Counted from the stretch's first letter, positions 1 to 8,860 are shown. The stretch is 64,000 bases of DNA from Kriegella aquimaris (GCF_900103215.1 NZ_FNGV01000005.1:248001-312000); one strand, 5' to 3'. Translations and numbers: made by a program. Notes: generated from the letters alone by a model not told the origin.

Positions 1-546
1 TTCAGAGGTTTTGTACCCCATGATGGTCAATCCTCTTAGGTTATTGGCAAATGCAAAACGCGATACTCCTTCTTCAAGCTCCGCGGGCTCACCATTGGCA
101 ACTGCTTTTTGATAGGCGTTGATAAGTTTGAAATATTTCGTCTCATCTTCTTTGGAGACCTTTAATGAACTGGCCAATACCGGTTCTAAGTCTTCCGATG
201 AAAGATCGGCTATTTTTTCCTTACCTGAGTCTTTTTGGGCTTTGCTTAAGAAGTTGCCCATCGACATTTTAACAAAGTCTTGCTGTTCCTTGTCCATTAC
301 TTGATCAGCGAACCGATCGATAAACAAATTTACTTGAACTTCTGAAGCAGAGGGAGTGTCGGTCTTTGGTAAAATAATATCCACTAATTTGGTCAGTGCG
401 GCTCCCTCTTCCTGAGAAAAGAAATCCGGGGTCCATGCCAGAATGGTTTCGTTTTGACAACTTTGAACAATGCTGATCAATGTAGGAGTGGCGACCGTAT
501 AACCGAGCGCCAAGCCCATATTTTTGAGTGCTTTTCTTCTATCCAT
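1..546 (-). CDS. Gluconate 2-dehydrogenase subunit 3 family protein (3' end outside window)
   Basis: Translated by hand from the ATG at 546; 182 residues are visible and the frame is still open at position 1. The N-terminus reads MDRRKALKNMG followed by a hydrophobic stretch and a Cys in the context IVQSC, which looks like a Tat-type lipoprotein signal. The rest is an alpha-helical, DxxLP-containing sequence (VDIILPKTDTPSA) typical of the small subunit of membrane-linked FAD gluconate/glucoside dehydrogenases. In that family the small subunit carries the export signal and helps the signal-less flavoprotein partner out of the cytoplasm. Its start codon shares one base with the stop of the upstream GMC gene (TAATG), so the two are translationally coupled. 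Family call is firm; the substrate is inferred. Confidence 0.85.
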   Translation of the reverse strand, partial: MDRRKALKNMGLALGYTVATPTLISIVQSCQNETILAWTPDFFSQEEGAALTKLVDIILPKTDTPSASEVQVNLFIDRFADQVMDKEQQDFVKMSMGNFLSKAQKDSGKEKIADLSSEDLEPVLASSLKVSKEDETKYFKLINAYQKAVANGEPAELEEGVSRFAFANNLRGLTIMGYKTSE

Positions 547-2258
547 TATATATTTCCTTTTTTAAGTTCTTTAACCGCATGGTCTGCAGCCCTGGCTGTA
601 AATGCCATATAAGTCAATGATGGGTTTACACAGCTGGCAGAGGTCATAAATGACCCGTCAGTGACGTAAACGTTGGGCACGTCGTGCAGTTGGTTGTTCC
701 CGTTCAGTACCGACGTTTTTCTACTACGTCCCATTCTAGCGGTACCCATTTCGTGAATACCCAGACCTAAACCAGTTGGTCCATCATGCCCTTCGACATC
801 ACGTAATCCTGCTTTTTCCAACATTTCTACTGCAGATTGCTGCATATCTTTACGCATGTTGAATTCGTTTTCCTGTAAATCGGCATCAAAAGTAACCGTA
901 GGAAGTCCCCAGCCATCGAGTTTGTCGTAATCCAAGGTCATTCTGTTATCTTGATAAGGGAGCACTTCCCCAAAACCACCAATACCCATTCTCCAACCTC
1001 CCGGTTTGAGTACACTTTCTTTAAGATCTTTTCCGTAAGAGAGTTCTGCCACTGTTTCTTCCCAATTGCCCCTACTGGCTCCGCCCTGATATCCGAATCC
1101 ACGTTTGTAGTCTTTTCTATCCGAAGCACCGCCCAGGTTTCTAAATCGTGGAATATATACCCCATTGGGCCTTCTACCTTTATAATATTTATCTTCGAAA
1201 CCATCAAAATTCCCCGATGCCCCCACGCCAAGATGATGGTCCATAATGTTTCGGCCTAATTGATCGGAATCGTTACCCATACCGTTGGGGAATCGATCCG
1301 ATTTTGATTGCATTAAGATAGAGGTCGATGCAATCGACGAAGCACAAAGAAAAATAACTTTGGCTTTGAACTCATGGGTTTCCTTCGTTATGCGATCAAT
1401 AACTTTAACACCAGTGGCCCTTTTAGTATCGGGATCGTACATTACCTCGTGTACTATAGAGTCTGGGCGCAAAGTCATGTTTCCCGTCGCTTCTGCAGCC
1501 GGTAGGGTCGATGACAAACTACTGAAGTAACCTCCAAAAGGACATCCGCGTATGCATCTGTTTCTAAATTGGCATTTGGTACGCCCGTCAAATTCTTTGG
1601 TCCCTGTAATATGAGCGACCCGACCAATGGTAACGGCGCGGTCGTCGAAACCTGCCATTACTTTGTTTTTGAATTGCTCTTCGACGCAATTCATTTCCAT
1701 GGGAGGTAAAAAGTTACTATCAGGTAATTGAGGTAAGTTGAGTGCTTCACCACTGACCCCTATATAATCTTCTACTTTCGCATACCAAGGGGCAATATCC
1801 TTATAACGAACGGGCCAATCGACCGCAATACCATCCTTCAGATTCGCCGTAAAATCAATATCGCTCCAACGGTAACTCTGACGACCCCATTGCAGCGAAC
1901 GCCCACCTACGTGGTAGCCCCGCATCCAGTCGAAACGTCTAATTTCGTTGTAAGGGTGTTCCAAGTCGTTTACGAACCACATTTTACTCGCAGCGTTCGT
2001 CGTATATCCCGTTCTGTTCTGTTTCTCTTGTTTGGCAATATCTTCTTGAGTCGGTTTTCCGGCATTCGGAAAATCCCATGGATCCATATTGGCCGTTTCA
2101 TAGTCTTCGATGTGTTTGACCATTCTGCCTCGTTCAAGCACCAAAGTTTTCAATCCTTTTTCACAGAGCTCCTTGGCAGCCCATCCTCCACTTATACCCG
2201 TGCCGACAACAATTGCATCATAGGAGCCTTGCTCTTGGTTATAATAAAATTTACTCAT
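546..2258 (-). CDS. GMC-family FAD-dependent oxidoreductase (glucoside/gluconate dehydrogenase type)
   Basis: A 570-residue flavoprotein. The FAD-binding Rossmann motif GTGISG is at residues 19-24 and the ERG adenosine-ribose motif follows at about 42-44. The GMC C-terminal catalytic pair is visible as His502 (IHEMGTARMG) and Asn545 (CVNPSLTYMAF). A cysteine-rich segment with Cys229, Cys235 and Cys239 sits in the middle; related glucose dehydrogenase alpha subunits bind a 3Fe-4S cluster in a comparable place, so electron transfer through a cluster is possible. There is no signal peptide, consistent with export together with the Tat-signal-bearing small subunit encoded immediately downstream. 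It is divergent from a TIM-barrel isomerase gene. Likely oxidises a sugar or glycoside hydroxyl, perhaps C3; the substrate is not determined by sequence. Confidence 0.92.
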   Translation of the reverse strand: MSKFYYNQEQGSYDAIVVGTGISGGWAAKELCEKGLKTLVLERGRMVKHIEDYETANMDPWDFPNAGKPTQEDIAKQEKQNRTGYTTNAASKMWFVNDLEHPYNEIRRFDWMRGYHVGGRSLQWGRQSYRWSDIDFTANLKDGIAVDWPVRYKDIAPWYAKVEDYIGVSGEALNLPQLPDSNFLPPMEMNCVEEQFKNKVMAGFDDRAVTIGRVAHITGTKEFDGRTKCQFRNRCIRGCPFGGYFSSLSSTLPAAEATGNMTLRPDSIVHEVMYDPDTKRATGVKVIDRITKETHEFKAKVIFLCASSIASTSILMQSKSDRFPNGMGNDSDQLGRNIMDHHLGVGASGNFDGFEDKYYKGRRPNGVYIPRFRNLGGASDRKDYKRGFGYQGGASRGNWEETVAELSYGKDLKESVLKPGGWRMGIGGFGEVLPYQDNRMTLDYDKLDGWGLPTVTFDADLQENEFNMRKDMQQSAVEMLEKAGLRDVEGHDGPTGLGLGIHEMGTARMGRSRKTSVLNGNNQLHDVPNVYVTDGSFMTSASCVNPSLTYMAFTARAADHAVKELKKGNI

Positions 2259-2339
2259 TTGAAATATTGTTTATCCGCTAAATTTATTAAATATAAAATT
2301 AATTCTTTACTTTTAAACGCCCTATTTTCTAAGGAAGTC

Positions 2340-2353
2340 ACGCCAGTAGGCGT
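2340..2353. promoter_or_regulatory. Short palindrome in divergent promoter region
   Basis: ACGCC-AGTA-GGCGT is a perfect 5-bp inverted repeat lying between the divergent GMC (start 2258) and isomerase (start 2396) genes. A further ACGCC half-site in direct orientation is at 2317-2321. The position suits an operator for a sugar-responsive repressor, but nothing else supports this. Confidence 0.3.
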
Positions 2354-2395
2354 TAATAATATAATTAATTCGAATTCAATCAACTAATACATAAA

Positions 2396-3391
2396 ATGAA
2401 GAGAAGAAATTTTATCCGAAATAGTTCACGTGCCGGAATTGCGTTTTCCCTTTTGGGGGTCTATGCCTGCAAACAAACTAAAAAAGAGAATACAGAAGAG
2501 GCCGTTGGTGCACAAACTACCATGGAAGATGCATCGCCATTTTTTGAACTCTCTTTGGCACAATGGTCAATACATCGAATGATAAAAAATGACGGGGTGG
2601 ATCCTTATACTTTTGCAGAAAAAGCAAAAAAATGGGGATTTACCGGTTTGGAATATGTGAGTCAATTGTACAACCCTGAACTGTCAGATGCAAATTATTC
2701 ACCAGAAGCGATGGCAAATTTTGTTGAAAAATCGAATGCCGAGGCGAAAAAGCACGGATTAAAAAATGTACTCATTATGATTGATGGCCAAGGAAATTTG
2801 GCGGTCGATGATGAAAAAGAAAGAAAGGAAGCCATCGAAAAGCACCATAGATGGGTCGATGCCGCTGCTGCGATGGGGTGCCATTCTATTCGTGTGAATT
2901 TGGCAGGAACCAACGATCCAGTTAAGTGGAAAAGCAATTCGGTAGCGTCACTTAAAGAGTTGGGTGCTTACGCCAAGGGGAAAAGCATCAATATTATAGT
3001 AGAAAATCACGGGGGACTTTCCTCAAACGGAGCTATGTTGGCAGACGTCATGGCCACCACGAATATGGATAATTGTGGTACATTACCGGATTTCGGAAAC
3101 TTCTGTATCAAAAGAAAGGAAGACAGTCGCGATTGTGAAGAACAATACGATTTCTACAAGGGAGTTGAAGAGTTGATGCCCTATGCTAAAGGGGTGAGTG
3201 CGAAATCACACAACTTTGATGCTGACGGAGATGAATCCGAAATCGATTATGTGAAAATGCTCCAGATTGTAAAAGATGCTGGTTATACAGGCTTCGTTGG
3301 CGTAGAATACGAAGGAAGTGAATTAGGGGAAGAGGCAGGTCTTTTGGCAACAAAGGAATTATTGCTCAAAGCGGCGAAAGAATTGAGCTGA
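2396..3391 (+). CDS. Sugar phosphate isomerase/epimerase family lipoprotein (TIM barrel)
   Basis: 331 residues. The N-terminus has a twin-arginine start (MKRRNFIRNSSR), a hydrophobic run and a lipobox GVYAC with Cys25, so this is predicted to be a Tat-exported lipoprotein facing the periplasm. The rest is an AP-endonuclease-2/xylose-isomerase-like TIM barrel of the hydroxypyruvate-isomerase type. The expected metal ligands are visible as Glu203 (VENHGG), Asp232 (PDFGNF), His272 (KSHNF) and a Glu near 304-306 (VEYEG). Family members in comparable loci act on 3-keto sugars or their enol products rather than on sugar phosphates. Neighbours are a divergent GMC dehydrogenase and, 28 bp downstream, a DinB gene. 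The exact reaction is unknown. Confidence 0.88.
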   Translation: MKRRNFIRNSSRAGIAFSLLGVYACKQTKKENTEEAVGAQTTMEDASPFFELSLAQWSIHRMIKNDGVDPYTFAEKAKKWGFTGLEYVSQLYNPELSDANYSPEAMANFVEKSNAEAKKHGLKNVLIMIDGQGNLAVDDEKERKEAIEKHHRWVDAAAAMGCHSIRVNLAGTNDPVKWKSNSVASLKELGAYAKGKSINIIVENHGGLSSNGAMLADVMATTNMDNCGTLPDFGNFCIKRKEDSRDCEEQYDFYKGVEELMPYAKGVSAKSHNFDADGDESEIDYVKMLQIVKDAGYTGFVGVEYEGSELGEEAGLLATKELLLKAAKELS

Positions 3392-3419
3392 CCCCTGTTT
3401 TAGTTTTAAAACCATACAC

Positions 3420-3863
3420 GTGAAAGCATTTTTCAATCAACTTTTTGATTACAATTACGATTGCAATAAAAAAATCATTGATGAATGCGTAAAGATTGAT
3501 GAGCTACCTGAAAAGAGTGTAAAACTTTTTAGCCATATTTTGAATGCACATCATATTTGGAACGCCCGAGTGAATGATTTAAAACCAAAATATGAGGTCT
3601 TTCATGAACATTCAATCACCGATTGGGAAGAAATACATTATGACAACCAAAGGAGTTCTTTTGAGATTATGTCAAAAGACGACGATTTTGAAAGGCGAAT
3701 AGCCTATGAGAATTCAAAAGGTATGTCGTTCACCAATACGTTGCACGACATACTTTTTCATATTATTAATCATTCTACACATCATAGAGGTCAAATAAAT
3801 TTGAATTTAAGAGAAAGCGGGTTCGAACCCCTTTCTTTGGATTACATTTTTTACAAACGATAA
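3420..3863 (+). CDS. DinB family protein
   Basis: 147 residues from a GTG start. A four-helix-bundle DinB/YfiT-like protein: the first helix carries the FSHILNAHHIW segment with candidate His ligands, and the C-terminal half has the signature HSTHHRGQINL. These histidines form the divalent-metal site of the family. Many DinB-like proteins are thiol (bacillithiol or mycothiol) dependent transferases, but the function here is unknown. It sits between the isomerase lipoprotein and an MFS permease with short gaps (28 and 12 bp), so it is probably co-transcribed with them. Whether it takes part in the sugar pathway cannot be told from sequence. Confidence 0.85.
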   Translation: MKAFFNQLFDYNYDCNKKIIDECVKIDELPEKSVKLFSHILNAHHIWNARVNDLKPKYEVFHEHSITDWEEIHYDNQRSSFEIMSKDDDFERRIAYENSKGMSFTNTLHDILFHIINHSTHHRGQINLNLRESGFEPLSLDYIFYKR

Positions 3864-3875
3864 ATACAACAGCGG

Positions 3876-5105
3876 ATGAATACAAAGGTGCGGACACAAT
3901 TGTCGGTGATGATGTTCTTGGAATTTTTTATCTGGGGTAGTTGGTTCGTTACCATGGGGACTTTTCTGGGTAACAATATAGGGGCCAGTTCGGGTCAAAC
4001 GGCTATGGCCTTTTCTACACAATCTTGGGGAGCTATTTTGGCTCCCTTTGTTATAGGGCTGATTGCAGATCGCTATTTCAACGCAGAACGAATTTTAGGA
4101 ATCTTACATCTTTTAGGGGCGGCTTTGCTCTATTTAATGTACTGCAGTTCAAGTTTCGATGTTTTCTATCCGTATGTTTTGGGTTATATGATTTTATTTA
4201 TGCCAACACTGGCATTGGTAAATTCGGTTGCATTCAATCAAATGAAAGACCCTACAAAAGAGTTTTCGTTCGTTCGTGTTTTTGGCACCTTGGGGTGGAT
4301 CGTTGCCGGTTTGATTATTAGTTATGCCTTTCATTGGGATTCACCTTCGGGCATCTCCGAAGGCATGCTGAAGAATACCTATTTAATGGCGGCGATTTCA
4401 TCGGCTATTCTGGGTGTTTTCTCTTTTACCTTGCCCAAGAATCCGCCCAAGGTAGATACTTCTAAAAAAGTGTCCTTCTCTCAAATGCTGGGTCTAGATG
4501 CGCTAAAGCTACTGGGTGATAAGAATTTTCTCGTCTTTTTTGTTTCCTCGATTCTGATTTGTATTCCGTTGGCTTTTTATTATCAGAATGCGAATCCGTT
4601 TTTGGTTGAGGTAGGTCTTCAAAACCCAACAGGAATGATGACAATTGGCCAGATTTCCGAAATTCTATTTATGCTCTTACTGCCCTACTTCTTTAAGAAG
4701 TTCGGCTTTAAGAATACTATTTTGATAGCTATGTTGGCTTGGACATTGCGGTATTTTCTCTTTGCCTATGGTAACGCTGGCGAGTTCACCTTCCTTTTGA
4801 TCCTAGGAATAGGATTGCATGGTATCTGTTACGATTTTTTCTTTGTTTCAGGACAAATATATACGGATTCGAAAGCTGGGGAAACCTACAAAAGTGCTGC
4901 ACAAGGGCTTATTACACTGGCAACTTATGGTATAGGCATGTTGATTGGTTTCTGGGTGGCCGGAAAAATCACCGACATGTATTTAAATGTCGATGGTTCC
5001 CATGGCTGGGATACCATTTGGATTTATCCTGCGGGATTCGCATTTCTGGTTTTTCTGCTCTTTGCCGTTTTATTCAAAAACGAGAAAATTGCCTATAAGT
5101 CTTAG
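3876..5105 (+). CDS. MFS permease, nucleoside-proton symporter (NupG-like) family
   Basis: 409 residues with about 12 hydrophobic segments. The N-terminus (MMFLEFFIWGSWFVTMGTFL) and later FVRVFGTLGWI resemble the NupG/XapB nucleoside:H+ symporter branch of the major facilitator superfamily. In Bacteroidota, members of this branch often occur beside Gfo/Idh/MocA oxidoreductases and sugar isomerases, which is the arrangement here (Gfo gene 65 bp downstream). That context makes a sugar or keto-sugar a more likely cargo than a nucleoside, although nucleoside transport cannot be excluded. It would give the otherwise periplasmic oxidation pathway a route for product entry into the cytoplasm. Confidence 0.85.
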   Translation: MNTKVRTQLSVMMFLEFFIWGSWFVTMGTFLGNNIGASSGQTAMAFSTQSWGAILAPFVIGLIADRYFNAERILGILHLLGAALLYLMYCSSSFDVFYPYVLGYMILFMPTLALVNSVAFNQMKDPTKEFSFVRVFGTLGWIVAGLIISYAFHWDSPSGISEGMLKNTYLMAAISSAILGVFSFTLPKNPPKVDTSKKVSFSQMLGLDALKLLGDKNFLVFFVSSILICIPLAFYYQNANPFLVEVGLQNPTGMMTIGQISEILFMLLLPYFFKKFGFKNTILIAMLAWTLRYFLFAYGNAGEFTFLLILGIGLHGICYDFFFVSGQIYTDSKAGETYKSAAQGLITLATYGIGMLIGFWVAGKITDMYLNVDGSHGWDTIWIYPAGFAFLVFLLFAVLFKNEKIAYKS

Positions 5106-5170
5106 AAAATTTTATAAATTGACAACCTTAAATATTAAATAGATTTTTAAAAAATAAATTAAAATAGGAT

Positions 5171-6307
5171 ATGCCAAAAAAAATTAGATTAGGAATATTA
5201 GGTGGTGGTGGTGATTCCCTTATCGGAGTATTGCACCGTGTAGCTTCACATATTAATGACAACTATCAAATTACAGGTGCGGTCTTTAATCCCGATTTTA
5301 AGGAAAACATTGGATTTGCAGAGGAAATCGACGTGCCGACCAATAGGATCTATAAAGACTTCGATACTTTTATTGAGGAGGAAATGAAGCTTCCCAAAGA
5401 AGAACGAATTCAAGTTTGTTCTGTGCTAACACCAAATTTTTTACATTTTCCAATGGCTAAAAAATTGTTGGACAATGGGTTTCATGTCATTTGTGAAAAA
5501 CCGATGACTACAACATTGGACGAGGCCAAAATTCTTCAAGAAGCACACCAAAAAGCCGGAACTATATTTGCACTCACACATACCTATACCGGTTATCCCA
5601 TGGTGCGTCAAATGCGGGAAATGATCAAGGCGGGTGCTTTGGGAAAAATTCATAAAATAGATGCAAGGTATTATCAAGGGTGGATCAACCCTATCATTCA
5701 CGATAAAGCACAGCGTTCTACGGTTTGGCGTCTAGACCCGAAAAAAGCGGGTATTAGCTCATGTATGGGAGATATCGGGGTACATGCCTTTAATCTTATC
5801 GAATATACTACAGGTCTTGAAATAAAATCATTGTTATGCGACTTCAATTACCTGTATGAAGACAACCAAATGGATGTCGACGGTACCGTGCTCATCCGTA
5901 TGAGTGACTATGTAAAAGGAGTTATTCGTGGAAGTCAAGTGGCTACCGGGGAAGAAAATGGTTTGGCTATTTCGATTTATGGGGAAAAGGCGGCTTTCCG
6001 ATGGGAACAAGAACGCCCTAATTTCCTTTATAAAATGAGCGATACCGAGCCAACGCAAATTTATAAGCCAGGGCATGCCTATAACAGTGAACTTTCACTG
6101 GATGGAACTAAGTTGCCGGCAGGCCACCCGGAAGGAATTTTTGATTCAATGGCGAACATCTATTTGGGTGTTGCGAAAGCCATACGTGGCGAAGCATATA
6201 ACGATGGAGAATATCCGACGATGCATGATGGAGTTCGAGGTATGAACTTTATTGAAGCTACGGTGGCATCGCATAAAGGTGGAAATGTTTGGGTAGACAT
6301 GGAATAG
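5171..6307 (+). CDS. Gfo/Idh/MocA family NAD(P)-dependent oxidoreductase
   Basis: 378 residues, no signal peptide, so cytoplasmic. The N-terminal Rossmann fold starts with LGILGGGGDSLIG (residues 7-19). The family EKP motif is at 109-111 (CEKPMTT), and the substrate-domain Asp201/His205 pair (GDIGVHAFNL) is in the usual catalytic position. The family oxidises or reduces sugar hydroxyls, often at C3. In this locus it could reduce an imported 3-keto sugar back to the free sugar, or oxidise a glycoside. It lies 65 bp after the permease and is followed by a strong terminator, so it is probably the last gene of the 2396-6307 operon. Confidence 0.92.
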   Translation: MPKKIRLGILGGGGDSLIGVLHRVASHINDNYQITGAVFNPDFKENIGFAEEIDVPTNRIYKDFDTFIEEEMKLPKEERIQVCSVLTPNFLHFPMAKKLLDNGFHVICEKPMTTTLDEAKILQEAHQKAGTIFALTHTYTGYPMVRQMREMIKAGALGKIHKIDARYYQGWINPIIHDKAQRSTVWRLDPKKAGISSCMGDIGVHAFNLIEYTTGLEIKSLLCDFNYLYEDNQMDVDGTVLIRMSDYVKGVIRGSQVATGEENGLAISIYGEKAAFRWEQERPNFLYKMSDTEPTQIYKPGHAYNSELSLDGTKLPAGHPEGIFDSMANIYLGVAKAIRGEAYNDGEYPTMHDGVRGMNFIEATVASHKGGNVWVDME

Positions 6308-6323
6308 TAGAAAAATGTCCTAT

Positions 6324-6363
6324 AAAAAAACCCGTCGACTTTTAAAGTCGACGGGTTTTTTTT
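6324..6363. terminator. Bidirectional rho-independent terminator
   Basis: A near-perfect hairpin: CCCGTCGACT (6331-6340) pairs with AGTCGACGGG (6346-6355), flanked by a run of A on the left and a run of T on the right. It therefore works for both the Gfo/Idh gene on the plus strand and the ASCH gene on the minus strand. Confidence 0.9.
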
Positions 6364-6407
6364 ATAGAAAGAAAAGTTCTCTCGAATTATTACTTCTAAG
6401 CTATTCG

Positions 6408-6872
6408 TTAACGCTCAAAAACCTTCTCGAACTCTTGACAGACGATAATCATGCTTTCTCGGGGTACGCGCCCAAAAGGTCGTAGCTCCCGCTCATAATA
6501 ATCCCAATGTACACGTTTCCAATATTCGAGACTTAGGTCTCCTTCACCCTCGAGTCGGGCATAAGCAGCATCAATGCTAAAATAGGGTCTGAGCCTCGCC
6601 GATGTTGTTCTTACGATACATTGTGCCGAGCCTTCCCAATCGGTAATAATCATAAAATCCCCAATTTTTGGCAAGGGTTCTTGACGACACTGCAATCCGA
6701 GCAGTGAGGGGGAAGTGGCCTTTTTAATTCCTTTTTTGACTAATCTCACACAATCATTGGCATCTTTCTCATTATCACAGAAGTGAATCACTTTGGGTGC
6801 ATCTACAAAAGCATACTCGAGATGGGCATCTAAAAAATCTCCCCACATATTTCTGGCCGAAGCGTTGTCCAT
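6408..6872 (-). CDS. ASCH domain-containing protein
   Basis: 154 residues. The sequence has the ASCH-family pattern: GIKKATSPSLLG in the first half, then LPKIGDFMIITDWEGSAQC, then GEGDLSLEYWKRVHWDYY towards the C-terminus. ASCH domains are PUA-like beta barrels predicted to bind RNA; some members (YqfB type) are N4-acetylcytidine amidohydrolases. It stands alone between two terminated units, ends convergently with the Gfo gene across a shared terminator, and its ATG is 128 bp from the end of the second GMC gene upstream. No link with the surrounding sugar genes is evident. Confidence 0.88.
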   Translation of the reverse strand: MDNASARNMWGDFLDAHLEYAFVDAPKVIHFCDNEKDANDCVRLVKKGIKKATSPSLLGLQCRQEPLPKIGDFMIITDWEGSAQCIVRTTSARLRPYFSIDAAYARLEGEGDLSLEYWKRVHWDYYERELRPFGRVPRESMIIVCQEFEKVFER

Positions 6873-6999
6873 TATTATTTTTCTATACGATTACTTTTGT
6901 CTATTTATTTCTTTAAAGCAATGGTAAAATAGAATATTACCCGTGAATTAAAGCGAATAATCGATTAATACCATCAACTTGACGTTCTCTAACTTCTTT

Positions 7000-8703
7000 T
7001 TACGAAAATTTACCAGCTTTAAATTGTTTCGCTGCGTGGCTTGCGGCTCTTGCCGTAAATGCCATATAGGTTAGCGATGGGTTTACACAATTCGAAGAAG
7101 ACATAAAAGCACCGTCAGTAACATATACGTTTGGTACGGTATGAATTTGATTGTGTTTATTTACAATCGAAGTTTTCGCATTATGGCCCATTCTAGCTCC
7201 TCCCATTTCGTGTATTCCTAATCCTGGGCCAGTTGCGTTGTCATAGACTTCTATATCTTTGAAACCGGCAGCTTTGAACGTGGCCGCTATTTCCTTTTTT
7301 ATATCTTCCCGCATTTTGTATTCATTCTCTTTGAATTCTACATCAAAATCCAATTGCGGCAATCCCCATTTGTCTTTTTCAGTGGCGCTCAAGGTCACCC
7401 GATTATCATCATAAGGTAGAAACTCTCCAAAACCTGTCGCCCCAATATTCCATTGACCGGGTTTTAAAATGGCCTCCTTTAAGTCTGCTCCATAGCTCAT
7501 TTCTGCAACTGATTCTGACCAATCGCCCCTGCTTGCGCCACCTTGGTATCCAAAACCACGGATGTAATCTTTGCGTTTGGTTTTTTCGTCGAGGTTGACA
7601 AAGCGGGGGATATAAAAGCCATTAGGCCTTCTGCCTTTGTAGTATTTGTCTAGATAGCCATCTACTTTTGCACTTGCCCCCAATTGGTAATGATGGTCCA
7701 TGATGCCTCTTCCCAAGGCGTCGGAATCATTACCTAATCCGTTAGGAAAACGTTCTGATTTTGATTGTAGTAAAATGCCGACCGATGCCATTGATGAGGC
7801 ACATAGAAAAATAACTTTGGCCTTAAATTCAAGTTTTTCATGAGTCTCAGTATCAACCACTCGAACACCAGTAGCTTTTTTCGTAGTATCGTCATAAATG
7901 ACTTCGTGTACGATGGAGTTAGGTCTGAGGGTCATGTTGCCCGTGCGTTCAGCTGCCGGAAGGGTAGAAGAGTTGCTACTGAAATAGCCACCGAATGGGC
8001 AACCTCTCGAACATCTATTTCTATACTGACAAGGCTGTCGGCCTTCAAAATCTGCTTTCTTATCTGTGATATGGGCAACCCGGCCAATGGTAAGTAATCT
8101 TCCGTCGTCAAATTCCTTTTCCATCGACGATTGTAGGTCTTTTTCCACACAATTAAGTTCCATTGGGGGTTGGAATTTTCCATCGGGAAGGTGTTTTAAG
8201 CCGAGGTTTTGACCGCTTACTCCAATATAAACCTCTACTTTATCATACCATGGAGCTATATCATTGTAGCGCACAGGCCAGTCAACACCGATCTTATCTT
8301 TTTTATTTGCCTCAAAATCTATGTCGCTCCAACGATAGCTTTGTTTGCCCCAAGTAAGTGACCGGCCACCAACATGATATCCCCTTATCCAATCAAAGCG
8401 TTTCGTTTCTACATAGGGGTGATCTAAATCATTAACAAAAAAATGCTTGTTATCTTCTTTTGGAGCCCAGCCTATTCGAGCTTGTACATGTTGTTTTCTC
8501 TTGTCTTCTTTTGAAAGTTCGCCTTTGAGCTCATAATCCCAAGGATCATCGTTCATGGTCTTATAATCCTTGATATGTTCTACCATCGGGCCACGTTCCA
8601 AGACCAAGGTTTTTAGTCCTTGTTCGCAGAGTTCTTTAGCCGCCCAGCCCCCACTAATTCCAGTGCCCACAACGATGGCATCATATTCTACTTCTTGATT
8701 CAT
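7000..8703 (-). CDS. GMC-family FAD-dependent oxidoreductase, second paralogue
   Basis: 567 residues, clearly paralogous along its whole length to the GMC protein at 546-2258. GTGISG is at residues 13-18, the Cys triad is Cys225/Cys231/Cys235, and the catalytic pair is His498 (IHEMGGARMG) and Asn541. It has no signal peptide. Unlike its paralogue it has no small-subunit gene next to it: the next gene on that strand is the unrelated ASCH gene. It must therefore share the partner encoded at 1-546, use one elsewhere, or stay in the cytoplasm. It is divergent from the isomerase at 8861 across a region with a 12-bp inverted repeat, suggesting joint regulation. Confidence 0.92.
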   Translation of the reverse strand: MNQEVEYDAIVVGTGISGGWAAKELCEQGLKTLVLERGPMVEHIKDYKTMNDDPWDYELKGELSKEDKRKQHVQARIGWAPKEDNKHFFVNDLDHPYVETKRFDWIRGYHVGGRSLTWGKQSYRWSDIDFEANKKDKIGVDWPVRYNDIAPWYDKVEVYIGVSGQNLGLKHLPDGKFQPPMELNCVEKDLQSSMEKEFDDGRLLTIGRVAHITDKKADFEGRQPCQYRNRCSRGCPFGGYFSSNSSTLPAAERTGNMTLRPNSIVHEVIYDDTTKKATGVRVVDTETHEKLEFKAKVIFLCASSMASVGILLQSKSERFPNGLGNDSDALGRGIMDHHYQLGASAKVDGYLDKYYKGRRPNGFYIPRFVNLDEKTKRKDYIRGFGYQGGASRGDWSESVAEMSYGADLKEAILKPGQWNIGATGFGEFLPYDDNRVTLSATEKDKWGLPQLDFDVEFKENEYKMREDIKKEIAATFKAAGFKDIEVYDNATGPGLGIHEMGGARMGHNAKTSIVNKHNQIHTVPNVYVTDGAFMSSSNCVNPSLTYMAFTARAASHAAKQFKAGKFS

Positions 8704-8734
8704 ATTGTTTTTCTTGTTTTAATTCTGATGGTTT

Positions 8735-8799
8735 TCCTATATTTATGACTTCCCGAGGAAAAAGGTAGAAAGGGGAATTTTCAAGAAATAAATATAGGA
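8735..8799. promoter_or_regulatory. Long-spaced 12-bp inverted repeat, candidate operator pair
   Basis: TCCTATATTTAT at 8735-8746 is repeated exactly in inverted orientation as ATAAATATAGGA at 8788-8799, with a 41-bp spacer. The repeat fills the divergent promoter region between the second GMC gene (start 8703) and the isomerase gene (start 8861). The spacer itself holds a small palindrome, TTCC-CGA-GGAA (8750-8760). The arrangement suits two operator half-sites controlling both directions. Confidence 0.5.
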
Positions 8800-8860
8800 T
8801 TTATTCTTAGATAACACCTCAAATTTAATAAACATAGAAACATAATAGAACACTATATAA

